Position numbers and translations under genes: made by a program. The notes below the pieces were generated by a model that made no database searches, was not told the DNA's origin, and worked only from the letters and a program-made list of their open reading frames with translations. A stretch of 64,000 bases of DNA from Gnetum montanum (taxonomy: Eukaryota > Streptophyta > Gnetopsida > Gnetales > Gnetaceae), in contig MNCI01033476.1 of NCBI GenBank assembly GCA_015680685.1, positions 509,222 through 573,221 on the forward strand. The letters are read 5' to 3'. How positions within the stretch are numbered: position 1 is the first letter of the stretch; the number at the start of each line of letters is the position of its first letter. Shown here one piece after another: positions 24,981 to 38,570 of this stretch.

Positions 24981-26534
24981 ATGTGGTTTCAAATAACAAT
25001 GTCATAATTCTTTTGAGAATGCTGTTGTATATATCATGCTACTCTTGACTGATAAAAATCATAAACGCTTAAATTGAAACGTGAGAATCAGAAGGCTGTT
25101 CTCATAGGATTGTTATCACTATTGCATGTTAATCGTGTCCTATAACAATCTCTAAAAATCTACTGTATTTATTTCTGAATTTCAAAGCTTCTTTCACAAA
25201 GGTACAGTCTCTGGGATCTTTCGTCATTTGACCTTACTATGCATGTCTCATGGTTTTATTCAATCAAATAACGTTAATAGAGTGTCAACAGTTCCGAAAG
25301 CACTAACAATTTTCATATAGCGTATGTTGGTTTTTTATGCATCTAATGGACCTTCACAAATACGTGTTGAATTGTTCGATAAATGCTTCCATTTTATATT
25401 TTTGGTTAAGGCGTGTGACTTGCGTCTTATACGTCATCAAACATCAAATAAGTTAAGTTATATGTCATAAAACATCAAATAATTGCAAATGCATTGAATG
25501 CATATGTTAACACTTTGATTTTCACATATGTTAGTTTTATAAAGGTTCCTAAAAATTATACTGTGTTTGTGTTGTGTTGGTGTTAAATTGCATTTCCGCT
25601 TTTAATTAGGTCATTTGTTGCAATCTCACCTATCCTTTCTAGTATTTTGAAACTGAAAATGTTTTTAATTATGTTCCAAATCTAGTGGTAAGCTATTTGG
25701 TCAAACCTGTAACTTGTACGAGGGAAACCTCATGCCTTAATGAACAAGTCCTCGTGCTTTTTGTTTTGTGCTAAAGTTTTGTCATGGGAACTGATTCTTT
25801 AGAATCATGTTTACCCTATAGGAGATTCTAAATTACTTACAACTTCTATTGATGCTAAAATTTCTTCTCTTTCTCTCCATGTGAAAATTTTTGTTGGTTC
25901 TTAGAATGCAAATCCAATAAGTTAGCAAATAGATATTTGTGACACCTTCTTCTAGTAATGTTGTTGCAAATAAGATGCTTGATTTTGTTTTTCATAATGA
26001 TGTACATGAATCATTGATTGCTGATCTTATGTCATGATCAATTTATTCAAATTTTGGATTACCTAAATTATAATCAAAGTTTTGTTGCATAGATAAATGA
26101 TTTGATACAAAAGCATAACATTTTTGTTATTCATGCTAGGTACTATTCTTATTTCTTTTTCCTACTTGTTGAGTAAGATAATGCTTTGATGGTGCAACAT
26201 AACCTAGATATAGGATTATTTATACATAATAAGCATGCAAGGTTGATAATTTGTAAGTGAACTTGGAAGTTGATCATGTGTAAGTGAACTTGAAATCTTA
26301 ATATCTAATTTGAATTTTTTTTTTTAAGATTCTATGTTTTGTTGAGCTAGTTAATCTTTTATTGATTTTTTAAAAGAGTTAAGTAATAATAAATTGTTAG
26401 TCTTCTTAGTCCCCTTATGCATATGGAATCTATTTTCACATCATTTGATTCTTGTAGATGTTTTTTTGTTGAAATCAATCTTCTTAGCTATAAAAGGAAT
26501 TGGTATTACAAGTAAGAAGACTTACATTCGATTC
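24981..26534. other. Intergenic region downstream of the gene
   Basis: It presumably includes the 3' UTR of the PHD/homeodomain gene just after 24980. No clear AATAAA was placed with confidence. A tRNA-like minus-strand stretch lies near 25680-25740 (CAGGTTTGACC as a box B-like core). A short direct repeat of GTAAGTGAACTTG occurs near 26251 and 26280. No gene was recognised. Confidence 0.5.
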
Positions 26535-28190
26535 ATTATCTTCATCATCCTAGCCTTGTACCAACAAAGTGGGGTTGGTTACATGAGTTCTTTTTCACCA
26601 TTCGTCTCTATGAAGATCTAAATCTTTGTTTATTTGCAATTTTTGCAAAATGATTATTTTCAATTATTTTTTCTCTTTTCTTTTTGGTCTTATTTTTTGT
26701 AGCTTATTTGGAATGATGATATAGTAACCTTTTTTATAGGCTCATTTGCTTTTCTTTACACATGCCCAAACCATTTAAGACATTATTCCTATAACTTATT
26801 TGAAATAGAAGCCACTCTAATTCTTCCTTTTAACATTTGGACTGTGTAATTCATCTCTTCTAGTAACATTCAACATCTAAGTGTTCATATTTTTGCTATT
26901 GATTTTTTGTTCATTCCTCCTTTGTACAAGCCTTTGGGAAGTTCCTCTCAACAAGATTGATCTATTTGGATCTTGGTAATATTCAACACCATTTAAGATA
27001 GTAGGCCTGATTATTATTTTGTAAAAATTTTCCTTTAGTTTTTATTAAGATTGTTTTATTGCATAGAACATCACTAACCTATCTCAATTTTGACCATCAT
27101 GCCTTGATACTATTGCTTATTTCTTTATCAAGTTCACTATTTGATTAGAGCATTGATCCTAGGTGTGAAACTATTTGTGGTGAGGGATTTTTTTGAATTT
27201 AAATTGTCATTTCTATTTTACCACTATTTACACTTTTATAAAAATTACATCCCACATATTCTATCTTACTTCTACTAATTTTTAAGTATTTTGATTCTAT
27301 AATGTCTCTACTTTTCTAACTCTATCCACTTTTAGAAGTAATATTTTCTATAACTCTATCCACAAACACAATATCATCTACAAATAGCATACACTAGGGA
27401 AATTCATCCTATCTTTTTTTTTTGTTAATTCATCGATAACAATAGTAAATAAGTACAGTCTAAGTGATGACCCATGATCTAGACCTACTATGCATTGAAA
27501 ATTAGATGTGATTCCATAAATTGTTCTAATTTTAGTGGTAGCTCCTTCATACATGTATTGAATTACTTTACTATATTTATTAGGGATATTTTTCTTTTGC
27601 AAGGCCCACTAAATAATATCTCTAAGCACTATGTCATATGTTTTTTCTATGTTAATGAAGATCATATGTAAATTTTCTTTATATTTTTAAATTTCTCCAT
27701 GCATTGTTATATTAAGAAAATCACCTCTATAGTAGATCTTTTTACCATAAATCTAAATTGATTTTCTAATAACGTTGATTCAAGCCTAAGACACTGCTCT
27801 ATGAATCTCTCCCAAAGCTTCATAGTATGGCTTATTAACTTGATTCCTCTATAATTTGCATAAATTTGCACATCTTTATTTTTGTAGATAGGAACAACAA
27901 TGTTATTTATCTAATTTTAGGCATTTCTTTATCATTCAAGATTTTGTTAAATAATTATGTCAGCCATGAAGCTCCTGTATCTCATAATGCTTTCTATGCT
28001 TATATATGAATATTATCTAGTCCAAAAACTTTTCTATTTTTCATCTTGAATAAGATTGTTTTCACCTCAAAGAAGGAAAATTCATTAACCAAATGAAAAT
28101 TTGATTCGTCTTCTTAGATGTGTTCTCTTGGAAAATCTTCATATAATAATTCTTGAAAATAGTTTTTCTGCCTATCCAAGATTTTTGTCT
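26535..28190 (-). mobile_element. Degenerate RTE-type LINE, minus strand
   Basis: The minus-strand translation gives, 5' to 3', an ILDRQKNYFQELL-like segment (about 28140-28190), VKTILFKMKNRKVFGLDNI (about 28015-28075), QYMYEGATTKIRT and TSNFQCIVGLDHGSSL (27450-27560), an FVDD box with CMLFVDD (about 27370-27390) and the WFGHV motif (about 26757-26772). The 3' end, near 26535, has GGCTAGGATGATGAAG-type sequence in reverse. It is the same RTE clade as the intron 1 element but an independent insertion. It is 5'-truncated and full of stops. Confidence 0.78.
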
Positions 28191-28749
28191 TTGATAAAAT
28201 TATTTATTTAACTAATTACATATTATAATATTTTTAATTCTTGCAACGGTTGTTATCATGAAAAGCCTTTGTTTAATAATTAGTCTTTTTTTGCAAGAAA
28301 AAAGATGATGAGAAAAAGAAAATTATGTTGAAGTAGAGGATAGAAAGAAAAAAAAAACAATTTGAAGTTGAAGTCATGAAAAATAAAGTTAGTGTCAATA
28401 GAATGATCAAATAGCAACAAATAAATCAAAGAAGATAAAAACTTCTATGAATATTTTTACTTGTACTAAAAGAAGTATTGATTAATTTGGATAGACAACT
28501 TATAAGGCAAATCTCTTATTATCTGATAAGAATAATGTTAATTCAAAGATCAAAACTATTATAAACAAGTAGGTTATTCCTAATGGTAAAGATTCTTGAC
28601 ATAAGGTTGATAGTAAGCAATGAAGTAATTGTGGTGTAGAATATAAGCTACCATTTTCTCATGTATCTAACTTTTTTACAAATGTTGATATTTTACCATA
28701 GCTTTCTATTACTAACTCTAATCCTTTTTTTATTTTAAGCTCAAGCATA
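28191..28749. other. No gene recognised
   Basis: AT-rich, with a purine-rich patch at about 28296-28360. I see no coding domain or repeat structure that can be assigned. Confidence 0.5.
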
Positions 28750-28910
28750 AATGTTTAATGTGTTGGAACCATAAAATAATTGTAATATAGATACACCCCA
28801 ATATATATAGTCCAATTAGAACTTTATAACTCCCACCAAAATCAAACCCATCACTTATAGCTTTCAAATTAAGAGTCTTACCACTAGGCTAACACCTCAT
28901 AGTTACATAA
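28750..28910 (-). repeat. tRNA-derived SINE-like element
   Basis: The minus strand starts GAGGTGTTAGCCTAGTGG (box A-like) and has GATGGGTTTGATTTTGG (box B-like) about 45 bp on. The tail contains AATTATTTTATGGTTCC. A very similar copy is at 58560-58715, so this is a repeat family rather than a tRNA gene. Confidence 0.6.
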
Positions 28911-29470
28911 ATGTTGAAAGTGATAAATGTTGTTAGGAATAAGATCATCTTCCCTACTAACAAGTAATTACCCTTTCTTGATATTTCAAAATATCAATTG
29001 TAAGGTTATACACCATGTAGACAATCCTAAAATTGAAATAGTTTTCTTTTTCCTATTATTTTTGATATTTTCTACTTAGTGTTAAATATGCGATGTAATC
29101 TAAATCTATTTTTAACCTACTATTAATATTATTCTTGGAGTTTGATACCTCCCCACACCCCATTCCTCTTAATGAACAAGTTACATGCCTTGCTATATGC
29201 TAAACTTAATAACTAGCATTAAATTTTCTTTTTTAGTTGGAACCCAAAAAATAAATACATTAAAAAAAAATTTAGAGTACAAAAGTAGAGAATTAAAGGA
29301 GAATCTTCAAAACAACAAAAAGGAAAGGCCCAATAGTTTTGGGTATGCCTTTTTAGATTTTCATCCTTATAACCAATCCCAAAATACCCTCCTTTTGGAG
29401 TAGGAAAAGGATCAGACATTGCCCTCATTAAGAAGCATCTAAATGGTTTTCACTTTTGACTAAAGGCTTC
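28911..29470. other. No gene recognised (left flank of element C)
   Basis: AT-rich sequence with a short A9 run near 29262. LTR similarity begins abruptly at about 29471, so the left edge of element C was lost here. Confidence 0.5.
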
Positions 29471-30108
29471 AATGTGGATTCAAGTGATAGTATGGTATTT
29501 TATTCAAGTGCATATGTACTTAGACACATTTGCATGAGTAGAAATAAAATCGAGATTTCTTCTATCCATTGCAACACTTAGATTAGCATAACTTTATTTG
29601 CTAGCAATTTACTTTCTTACTATTATGCAATTAATATTATTATTTGTAAACAACTTGAGTATGACCACTTCAAGGAGAATATATTAATGTTTGGTAATCT
29701 TAGCAGTGTATACTTGGTATGCCTAAATCGTAGACACTTGGTAACCCAATAGCATTAGTATATGTTTAAGATGTGTACAGAAAGTGGGGACAAATACTTC
29801 ACATTGATGCTAGTTAGTTAATTAAGTAGTTAATTTAAATATTCAATCTTTATTCACTTAATTATTTTGTAAGTAGAGAAAATAATAGAAAATTATAAAA
29901 ACAAACATCTTCCATCTCAATCACACTTAAAGATGTGCACAGATTAACATGAGTGTTGATTGAGAAGACAATGATTAGCAACCTACATCCTTTACCATCT
30001 AATGATATCATCCACTTAGGTCAAATGTAGTCCATGAAATTCGATTGGATTGTATGTACACATTAGTGATTCATATAGTTAGGCATAGGGAATACCTATT
30101 GCTCATCA
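29471..30108 (+). repeat. 5' LTR of element C (U3 head missing)
   Basis: Aligns along its length with 57841-58473 of the 3' LTR, e.g. AGATTTCTTCTATCCATTG and CAATTAATATTAT in both. It ends CTCATCA at 30108. About 240 bp of U3 present in the 3' LTR (57602-57840) is missing, so no 5' target duplication can be read. Confidence 0.85.
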
Positions 30109-30109
30109 T

Positions 30110-30129
30110 TGAAGCCAATGTTAGGGACT
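30110..30129 (+). promoter_or_regulatory. Decayed primer-binding site of element C
   Basis: TGAAGCCAATGTTAGGGACT begins one base after the LTR end. It is alignable to the better-preserved site of element B (TGGCACCGTTGCTGGGGA) but has several substitutions. Confidence 0.6.
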
Positions 30130-30389
30130 AGTTTGGCTAGGTACACTAAGTATTTGTAGACAATGAACTCATACAAAATTGTTGTAAGGAGTAAATAATG
30201 TATTATCTTTTAGATGAAATAATAATGAATATGTTATTAATGCACACTTTATCAAAAACAAATAAGATGGCTTCTTCTTACAGGAATGATTTAACACCAC
30301 TTGTCAATGATTGCAACTAGCAGCATGATAAAAACAAAAGGACTACTGGTGAAAAATCGTAACAACTAAAAGTGGTCTATGTGCATCTG

Positions 30390-32610
30390 GATCCCTACTA
30401 TTTGGACTTCACTTTCATCCTTCATTAGGATAAATAGCTATGTTGGAGGGATTTGGGGGATAATATTTTGTTACCTCTCAATCGTTTTGTTCCCTCAATG
30501 CTCATGACAAATCTCATGAAACTAGGGTTTGAATTAATAGGCCCAAGTTATGAGGTAACAAATCATCTCTCCATAGATTATCAACCACTGGGTGTCCAAC
30601 CTAGAAAGGATTAATGCATGGAAGAATGCTATGAAGCCTTCAAGAACAAGAAGGTCCTAATACCATTGTTTATACAACCATAGAAGGAGGGCCTTGAATT
30701 TCTATTATGGCAATCTCAACAACAAGATCCTCCCCCTTTTGGTGAGGAAGACACACTTCACCAATGATTATAATTGACCTTGGTGGATAACTAGGGTGAG
30801 GGATGAACAGGGTCTAGAACTAGGAGAACCCCAAGGAAAAGGTCTCCAAAATATTCCTTAAAAGAAAAAAGGAAGAAGAATAATAAAAAAAAAACAACCA
30901 AAGAACCATAGGAGAAGGACTAGTAGACATGACTCTTCTAGTCCTCCACCTTCACCATCCTGCTCATTATCAACTCTTGATAGAAGAAGTCATGCAAGAG
31001 ACCAAAGAAGAAATGGTTGGGACTGAGATGGAGAAGATTGAAGATTCCATTGGAGTGATGGACAAAGAGAGCATATTCAACTACAAGAAGAAGGGATGCA
31101 TTATTGAGAATGAAGGCATAGAAGGTTACATCATAGGAGACACAACCACAAACACCATGATTATGATGAACCACTGCTAGCTACAAGAATCATGATTAAT
31201 ATTTTAGAAGTAGTTTGAATCCCTACTAGGCATTAATGAGATAATAGAATTAAATGGCTTGACATGCATAATATCCCTAAATTTAAAGGAGGATATAACA
31301 CTAATTTACAACATCATCTATAGGTCTTCCATGATGCCTATGTCTTGTAGAACATTGAGAATAATTGGTAGAAACTCAAACTTTTCCCAAGGATACTCAT
31401 TAAAAAAGCTAAAATTTGGTACTAGTCCTTGGGACTAGAATATATTTGCAAATGGAATACATTGATAGAGCTATTTTATGATAAGTATCAAATGTATTCT
31501 AGGGTGTACTTGCAAAAACCAATTCAAGGGTGAAAACAAGTTAATCATGAATCCCTTGTTGTAGCCTTGGGTAGGTATTACTCTTGTTTGCACCATTGCA
31601 TAGGTCATGATTTTTCTCAAAGAAAATAGCTTCACCACATAATAGATGGGATTCAAAAAAAAACTAGAGAAACTCTTAGGGTTTTTGCCCAAGGAAGACT
31701 TTTAGAAATGAGGGTTCATTGGATCCAAAGGTTCATCGAATAAGTGACCAGGAAAGAAGAAGAACTAAAAAATGGAAACGTGCAAAGGAGTATAATAGGA
31801 ATCCATCCATTAGAAAAGGGGAGGTGCATTTCTATAATTTTGAGGAGGAAGTACTACTAGATGAAGTGGTACAAAGGAAAATCTTGCCGATTCAAAAATC
31901 TATTACAAAAATAGCAACTATAGTAGACAAAATATGGGACTCCTTAGATGAGAAGCTCTAAATTGTTCTAAAAATTGTAAAGAAGAAAATGAAGTAGGGT
32001 AATTGAGATAAGGATAGAAGAAGGAGAAAAGATATAAGAAGGAACTATTATTAACAGAAAGGTAAGGCTGCAACTATAGATGAAGTTGCAAATTTTGGAA
32101 CAAATGAAGATGGATGTGACATATGTTAGTATGAGCATTCCAAGGGATGTTGTCATGTAGTATTACATTTACAAGAATCTGGGGTGCATGCTTTTAATTT
32201 TAAATTAGAAAAAAGGTAATCACCAAGGAGGTTATCTTATTAATAAGGCAATTATCAGTAGTAGTTTTGCTCATCACAGTATTATCCAAGTGGAGCACCA
32301 CATTAACCTTAAGAATATTATTAGAGATGGAAAATCCTATAGTTGTGGGGAATGCTACCACCAAGGTAACATTATCCTTACCATTAGCTAGATCTATATG
32401 GTTATTATGTCCAAAAACTTGTATCTCCTCATGGCTTCATAAGTCACACTTCTCCCATTTCTATTACCCCTAGAATATCATAGAACACCTACTCTATGAA
32501 TTAAATCTCCATTCACTTATCCTTCTCATTATCCATCATCTCACTCAACACCTCCCAATACCACTCATTTGCCACTTGCACAACCTATGTAAAGAGAAAT
32601 TCCACCATAG
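30390..32610 (+). pseudogene. gag pseudogene of element C
   Basis: Translation across stops and frameshifts parallels the B gag. There is an N-terminal segment with LDFTFILH (about 30405), the core from about 31260 with NIPKFKGGYN and KLKLFPRILI, then HHIIDGI and FAQGRLL near 31635-31705. A knuckle CDIC-x3-H-x3-CC lies near 32115-32153. Several premature stops sit where B or A has Gln (for example HLQAF reads HL*VF here), consistent with CAG to TAG decay. Gag would form the virus-like particle. This copy cannot. Confidence 0.75.
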
Positions 32611-32819
32611 CCTCAACAACACAATGCAATAAGGGTTATAAACTTATAGCTAGATATCTATGGTTCATGTGGGTTTGAGCATAAGTATTAAAAAATACTT
32701 TTCTTCAGACTCAATAATCCAAAAAAACCCTCATAGATATCTATGGTTATGAATCCTTCTTCGACTACTTTTGAAGCTATCAACGAGTCACCTTCAAAGC
32801 AAAGATTCCAAAATGTTCA

Positions 32820-33290
32820 TATTGTCATGTTGACTCATGTAGTTATAGATTGGATCAAGGCAAGACACCTTCCCAAGAAAAGATTTAATCTCAAGAGTCC
32901 CCTAATTTACTTATAGATTGTAGGAAATGATTGATGCAAAGCTCTACTTGACTCAAGTTCAAGAGTAAACTTAATCTCTCAAGAAATGTACAAAACCTAG
33001 TGCCTACCTTCACTCAAGAAATGCAATATCAGATTAGAGCTTATTGATTAATCTAGAATTTTTCCTTTGGGATTAGTGGAGGATATTATGATCACCATTT
33101 ATGGATGTTTCTATCTAGTAGATTTCCTAGTAATCCACATGGATATGTGTAAGGGGGACTTTCCTATTATCATGGGAAGGGCTCAGCTTAGCACCATTGA
33201 TGGTAACATGGGGATCAGAGACCTTTCCTTGAAAATTTCCAAGAAAAATAACATTGGGAAGGTAGAGAAGAAGTAGGTTCCATGCATGAT
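32820..33290 (+). pseudogene. Aspartic protease pseudogene of element C
   Basis: The sequence upstream reads VIDWIKARHL. The active-site motif is altered to LLDSSS (Gly replaced by Ser, about 32940-32960), and the distal conserved segment GDFPIIMGRAQLSTID is near 33155-33205. A frameshift separates the two halves. In intact elements this enzyme cleaves the Gag-Pol precursor. Confidence 0.75.
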
Positions 33291-33839
33291 GTATAGTGAC
33301 ATAGGGTGCCATTACATGTAGAAGATATGGGCCATGAAAAAGAATCTATGACAACATGTAATAAGTATGTCAAAACATCCAATGTTCAAAGGTGCCTGTA
33401 TGTAGTAGTCACAAAATAAGAAGGTACCCAATAGTTATCAACAAATATTAACTCTAATTCAACAATATGCATGGAATCAATTGAGATTCTCATAAGTACT
33501 TATATTGATGAGATGGATGAAATGGAGCAAATTTAGAACCAAATATTCCATAAAGAAGTAGAACTAGATTTGGGAGAGTTGGAAATCCCTAAAAAATTTA
33601 AACAAGAATCCCTTGAGTTAAAGGCTTGCAACTTTGGACTATATCTTTCTTGATAATGATAAGCCAGTAATCATCAATGCTAGTCTCACTGAGGAACAAC
33701 AAGGAAAGCTACTAAAAGTTACGAACAAATGGCCAAAAAATTTTTCTTGGTCATATGATGAATTGATTAGAATATATCCATATATATGCTAGCATCAAAT
33801 CTATACAGACTCCACCATCAAACCAAAAAGGCACTCGTA

Positions 33840-34480
33840 GAGAAGGTTGAATCCCAAGCTAAAACCAGTTATCAAAGATGAAGTTAAAAAAGTTCTCAAA
33901 GCAAGATTCATCTATCATATGGTAGAAAAGGAGTGCATAAATCCACTTGTTATTGTATCAAAGAAAGATGGATAGTGAAGGATTTGTATAGATTTTAGAT
34001 TATTAAATATAGCAACATTCAAAGACCATTTTTTGTTGTCATTTATGGACAAAGTGTTGGATACACTTATGGGATATTGTTACTACAATTTTCTGGATGG
34101 ATATAGTGGCTACAACCAAATTCAAATAACACTAGAAGACTAGGCCAAGACAACTTTCATAAGTTCCTGAGGAATTTTGTATATAAAAAGATACCCTTCG
34201 ACATTTGTAATGTTGCTATAACTTTCCAATGCCTAGTACTAAGCATATTATAGCAGCAGATTGGTAGTCGTGTCGAAGTTTTTATATATGAATTTTCCAC
34301 CTATGGTACTAATTTTGAACAAGCATTGGAACATCTTGAGTAGGTATTAAAATGATGTGTGGAGAAAAACCTATGGCTTAACTAGTAGAAGAGCCACTAG
34401 GTGTTATGAGATAACATTGTATTGGGGCATAACGTTTTAAGAAAAGGAATAGAGGTGTACCTTGAAAAGATAAGGCTCAT
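33840..34480 (+). pseudogene. Reverse transcriptase pseudogene of element C
   Basis: Recognisable RT blocks: FIYHMVEKE, NPLVIVSKKDG, RICIDFRLLN (about 33905-34010) and LDGYSGYNQIQI (about 34093-34130). The active-site segment reads VFIYEFSTYG near 34275-34310, where the family expects F-x-D-D-F-S, so both catalytic aspartates are lost. Stops and frameshifts occur throughout. Confidence 0.8.
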
Positions 34481-34619
34481 TTAGGGAATAACCAAAAAAT
34501 CTCAAACTAAAAAAGATATGAGATCATTCCATGACCATACTAGTTACTACAGGCACTTCATTGAGAATTTCTTTTGAATTGTCAAATTGCTAGTGGAATT
34601 CACAAGAAAGTTGTAGTAT

Positions 34620-35067
34620 TTGAATGGACCAAGGAATGTGAATAAGAATTCAAATACTTAAGCAAAAGCTCATAGAAACTTCAATTCTATGCATCCTAGA
34701 CTAGTTCAAGCCATTCCATATAATGAAAGATGCATATAACTATGCTTTGAGAGTGATGCTTACACAAATGGATGATCAAAAATGTTCATATTACATCCAT
34801 TGTGTGAGCATTATACGTACACAACTAAACTACATCACTACTAAAAAAGAACTCATGGAAGTAGTGTATGCCTTGAAAAGATTTAGGTACTATGTGCTTC
34901 GATATCCAATTTTTGTGCACATTGACCACATTGTAATGCACTTCCTAATGAATGAGCCAATGGTTAGTCCCTATGTCATAAAGTGGTTGGTGATTTTACA
35001 GAAATTTGATCTTACCATGGTAGATAAGAAAGGGATTAAGAATGTAGTCATTGAAAATTTGTCTTAG
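34620..35067 (+). pseudogene. RNase H region of element C
   Basis: An open stretch from 34723 to 35067 contains the RNase H segment of Ty3/gypsy pol: LNYITTKKELMEVVYALKRF, then FVHIDHIVMHFLM, equivalent to the usual TTEKELLAVVxAL and xxTDHxALxxL blocks. It continues into the linker to integrase. The preceding frame is broken. Confidence 0.8.
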
Positions 35068-35339
35068 TTAAGATGGGATAACATTGAGGATGAAAAACCA
35101 TTATTTGATCAATTTCCAAATGAAATTATCTTCACCAAGTTTAGTGAATTTTAAGCCCTAAAGATTACCAATTGGTATGATAAGTTCCTCTCCTATCTAC
35201 TCACATAGGAGACTTACACAGAATGGGATAATAAGAAGAAACAATAGTTTCTTTACTAGGTTGAGCATTACATGGAAATTAAAGGTAACCTCTACAAGGT
35301 TTATGTTGATGGATTGGTATAATGGTGTGTACCTAATGG

Positions 35340-36470
35340 AGCTTAGTTGTGAATTCTTCAAGATGCTCATGAAGGTTCTTGTGGGGGCCACTATGCAAGA
35401 AGGAGTATAGCCATAAAGATAATCATGGTAGGATACTTTTGGCCAATCATATTCAAGGATGCTCATCATTTCTCTTGTTCATGTGAGTGATGTAAAAGAG
35501 ATGAAGGAATGATTGCATGAATGGAAGTGCCTTAACAATGGATTCACCCACTATATCCTTTTGACCTTTGGGCAAATAACTTCATGGAATCCATCACTTC
35601 CATGTCGAATGAGAAGGCCTACATCATAGTTGCTATTGAATACTACACCAAATAGGCTAAAGTTGTATCCATATCTAATTGTACATCTATCACTGTAGCT
35701 TGATTTGTTTAACAAAAGGTGATAAACACATTTTGTGTACCTAGAGCACTCATTTCAAATAACGAAAAACATTTCACAAGGTCTATTTTTTGGAAGTTGA
35801 TGTAATGCTTAGGAATGAAACATAAACTTACAATCCTCTATCACTCCCAAGACAATAGTAAAGCTAAGGTTACCAATAGGAACATCACAAGAATCCTAAT
35901 GTGGACCATCAGTAGATATAGAAAAGACTGAATCACTAAACTTAATGATGCTATTTGGGCATATCGCTTAATATAGAAACTTTCCATAGGATACTATTTC
36001 TATGATTTAGTGTATGAAAAGTTACCTAAACTTCCAATCCAAGCTAAACTCTGTACACTCATAACTACTTATGAAACCTAGACATTAGTCTAGCCTTAAA
36101 AAAAAACATCTTATGATATTCAATGTGCTAGATGAAAATTGACAATTAACCATAATGATGAATGAAGTACACAAGACACACAACACAACAAATAATGTCA
36201 CAATGCATGGATAAGAAAAGTTACATTCCAACCTAGAGATAAGGTTCTTCATTAGAATCCCATGCATGTTCCACAATGCACCAAGTTCCAACCATTATGG
36301 AAAGGATCTTATATTATTCATTTAACTTTTCCTTCCAAGGCCATGAAAATTTATCATCCAAATAGTTATCAAAAACACATGTTAGTCAATATATAGCAAC
36401 TTAATCCATTCATGGAATCTCAAATAGCTAGTAATGCTAACACCTTTGCTCAAGAATAGGCATGCTCCAT
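35340..36470 (+). pseudogene. Integrase pseudogene of element C
   Basis: The zinc-binding N-domain is visible (GGHYARRSIAIKI, then YFWPIIFKDAHHF and SCE at about 35380-35490). The catalytic core follows with FMESITSMSNEKAYIIVAIEYYTK (one stop shifted), ALISNN and LYHSQDN-like segments to about 35850. There are multiple stops. No chromodomain was recognised, in line with a non-chromovirus lineage. Confidence 0.75.
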
Positions 36471-36479
36471 TTTCCAGAT

Positions 36480-38570
36480 CTTCTTCTTCTAACTTAGTCA
36501 TGGAGAAGAACTCAATCGATTGTAAAATCTTGATGAGGATAACTAATTTTTCATCTTTTTATTTTACAATGTTCTTTAAATGTTTTCTGTTTTCTTAAAT
36601 ATTTGATTTAGTATTATACATATATTTTCATTTCTTTATTATTTTCTTATTATTTCTTATTGTTTAAAACTTAGTCATATTTAAAATCTCAAATTTCATT
36701 TCACTACAACTGAGGAAATTTGGAAATGTTTTGATAGTAGCTATAGAGCTTCTGATTGATTTACAATGGGCCAATTTTTCCTTGGATTATGTTCTCTACT
36801 AACAATATGTTAGTTTTCTTGTGGTATTAGGCAGTGAGCTCACGACACCCACCCAATCCATTTGTTCCATTTGAAGTCTGCATCGTGGAACCATGAAGGT
36901 TCTTTCATATTAAACTTAAAAAGTAACATGTGATCTTGTTACCTAATGAACCAAGAAAAGATCAAGTGGGATGGAAAATGGTTTGATTTTAAGGGGATTT
37001 GATATGCTTTAGTTTCAACTTCCTTTTTAAGTCTACAACTCATTGGTAAACCATCACTCCTATTGTCAATCATAAAAGGAATCATATATTTGTATGGTGT
37101 GGTTCTCATGAGAAAAAAAAAAACAACAACAATAATGAGAATTCAAAGCACATACCTTAGATAATTTTATGTGCTACAAGATCTAGTTATGTGGCTAGAA
37201 AGGCGTGTTACCCATGCATGAAGGCACCTCTCTAACTAAGGTCCTCTTACTTCCTTCTTCTCTTGGAGTGATAGTTGTCCTCAATGGTTTTGCTGGGCTT
37301 TTTGATGGTAGAAGCGGAGGAACATGTTAATGCTAGGTCACTGTGATTGGAATGAACTTGGTCTAGACTTGAAATATGCCAGTGATAGATCTTCTTAATC
37401 ACATCATTCATTAGGGATCTCATGTGATTAGGATATAGCTCACTTACCCATTTTTCTTCATCTACCATTTATTCACTCCATCATCTCTCACCTCACTACC
37501 TCATACCATGGTCAATTGATTATTTTCTTTCTAGTCCACATAATCCTAGGATAATTCCTCATATGGAAAGTACCTTAACTCAAAATAACCATTTATCATC
37601 TTCAGTGCCTACGGACTCCTTGTCATGAGGATATGTAAGGACTTTTAGCCATATGCCTACTTTGAGGATGATCCACTTGCATCTATTTTGGTTTAATTGA
37701 GGTTAAGTTCTCTTACAATGGGCTGATTTAACATTTGATCATCTCGATAGCCTTAAAACATCTAATTTTTCCCTATTTTGGCATTAGAATATTCTCTAAA
37801 CACTTATCTAATACATTCTAATTTCTTCTAGTTTCTAAACTAGACCCTCTTTATGTTGTTGTTGTGATTCTACATCTTTTTCACTTCCATTTGGTTCTTG
37901 TTTTGTCCCCAAATTGACCCAAAATTTCTTCATTTTTCAAGTAAAAATATAGTTAATAATAGTTGTGTTGATGCATCCATATTGATGCAGTAGGATGAGT
38001 CAATGTAGCCTCGTTGATGTATCCTTATTGACATAGTATAAAAGCCTATAAATATACATGATACTTAGCTCATTTTCATCATTTCTTCAATGTGATAGAT
38101 GATTTTTTACAATTTTTTATAGCCAAAGAATCTTCCAAGAACTCTAGCTCACAAAATGCTTACCTAAATTTATTTTTTCTTCAATCCTCAAGCTACTGGA
38201 GATATGCTTTATGTCATGGAGGCATTAAACCTATGTTTTAACAAAGAAAATGTTTTGAAAATTTCTAACTCCCATGAAAAGATAATAAAATAATATTAAA
38301 TTAATGATCACAAGAATCAATATCAATAATCAAAATTAGCTACAATGGAAATAAAATGATAAGAAAATAATATCATAAGCATGTGATCACTAAACAAGAG
38401 CTTAATGGTCTAACAAGAAAGTTATCTGAAGGAAATAAAGATTATGATCAAGGGATAATTTTGGATTATGTTTTTGATTGCATATGGCATCCAAAAGAGG
38501 ACCACAAGAAGGAGGATCATCATAGCCTAGGGAGAAGCAACCCTGAGGAGGAAGGGGCTGGCAATACTAA
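36480..38570 (+). other. 3' non-coding region of element C up to the insertion of A
   Basis: It parallels the post-integrase regions of B (45700-47130) and A (51650-53880). The shared landmarks are a TAGTCATGGAGAAGA tract just after integrase, a CCCACCCAATCCATTTG-type segment (36850), and a CCTACTTTGAGGATGATCCA segment (37660). 37960-38110 has LTR-like wording with TATAAAAGCCTATAAATATA, possibly an embedded LTR scrap. No gene was recognised. Confidence 0.6.

Noticed and set aside
26240-26310. Short direct repeat of GTAAGTGAACTTG
   Set aside because: Two copies about 30 bp apart, too little to define a repeat family or a function.
35340-36470. Chromodomain at the integrase C-terminus (chromovirus assignment)
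   Set aside because: No chromodomain-like sequence was found after integrase in A or C. The RT box type (F-x-D-D-F-S) and tRNA-Asp-like primer site fit Athila/Tat better.
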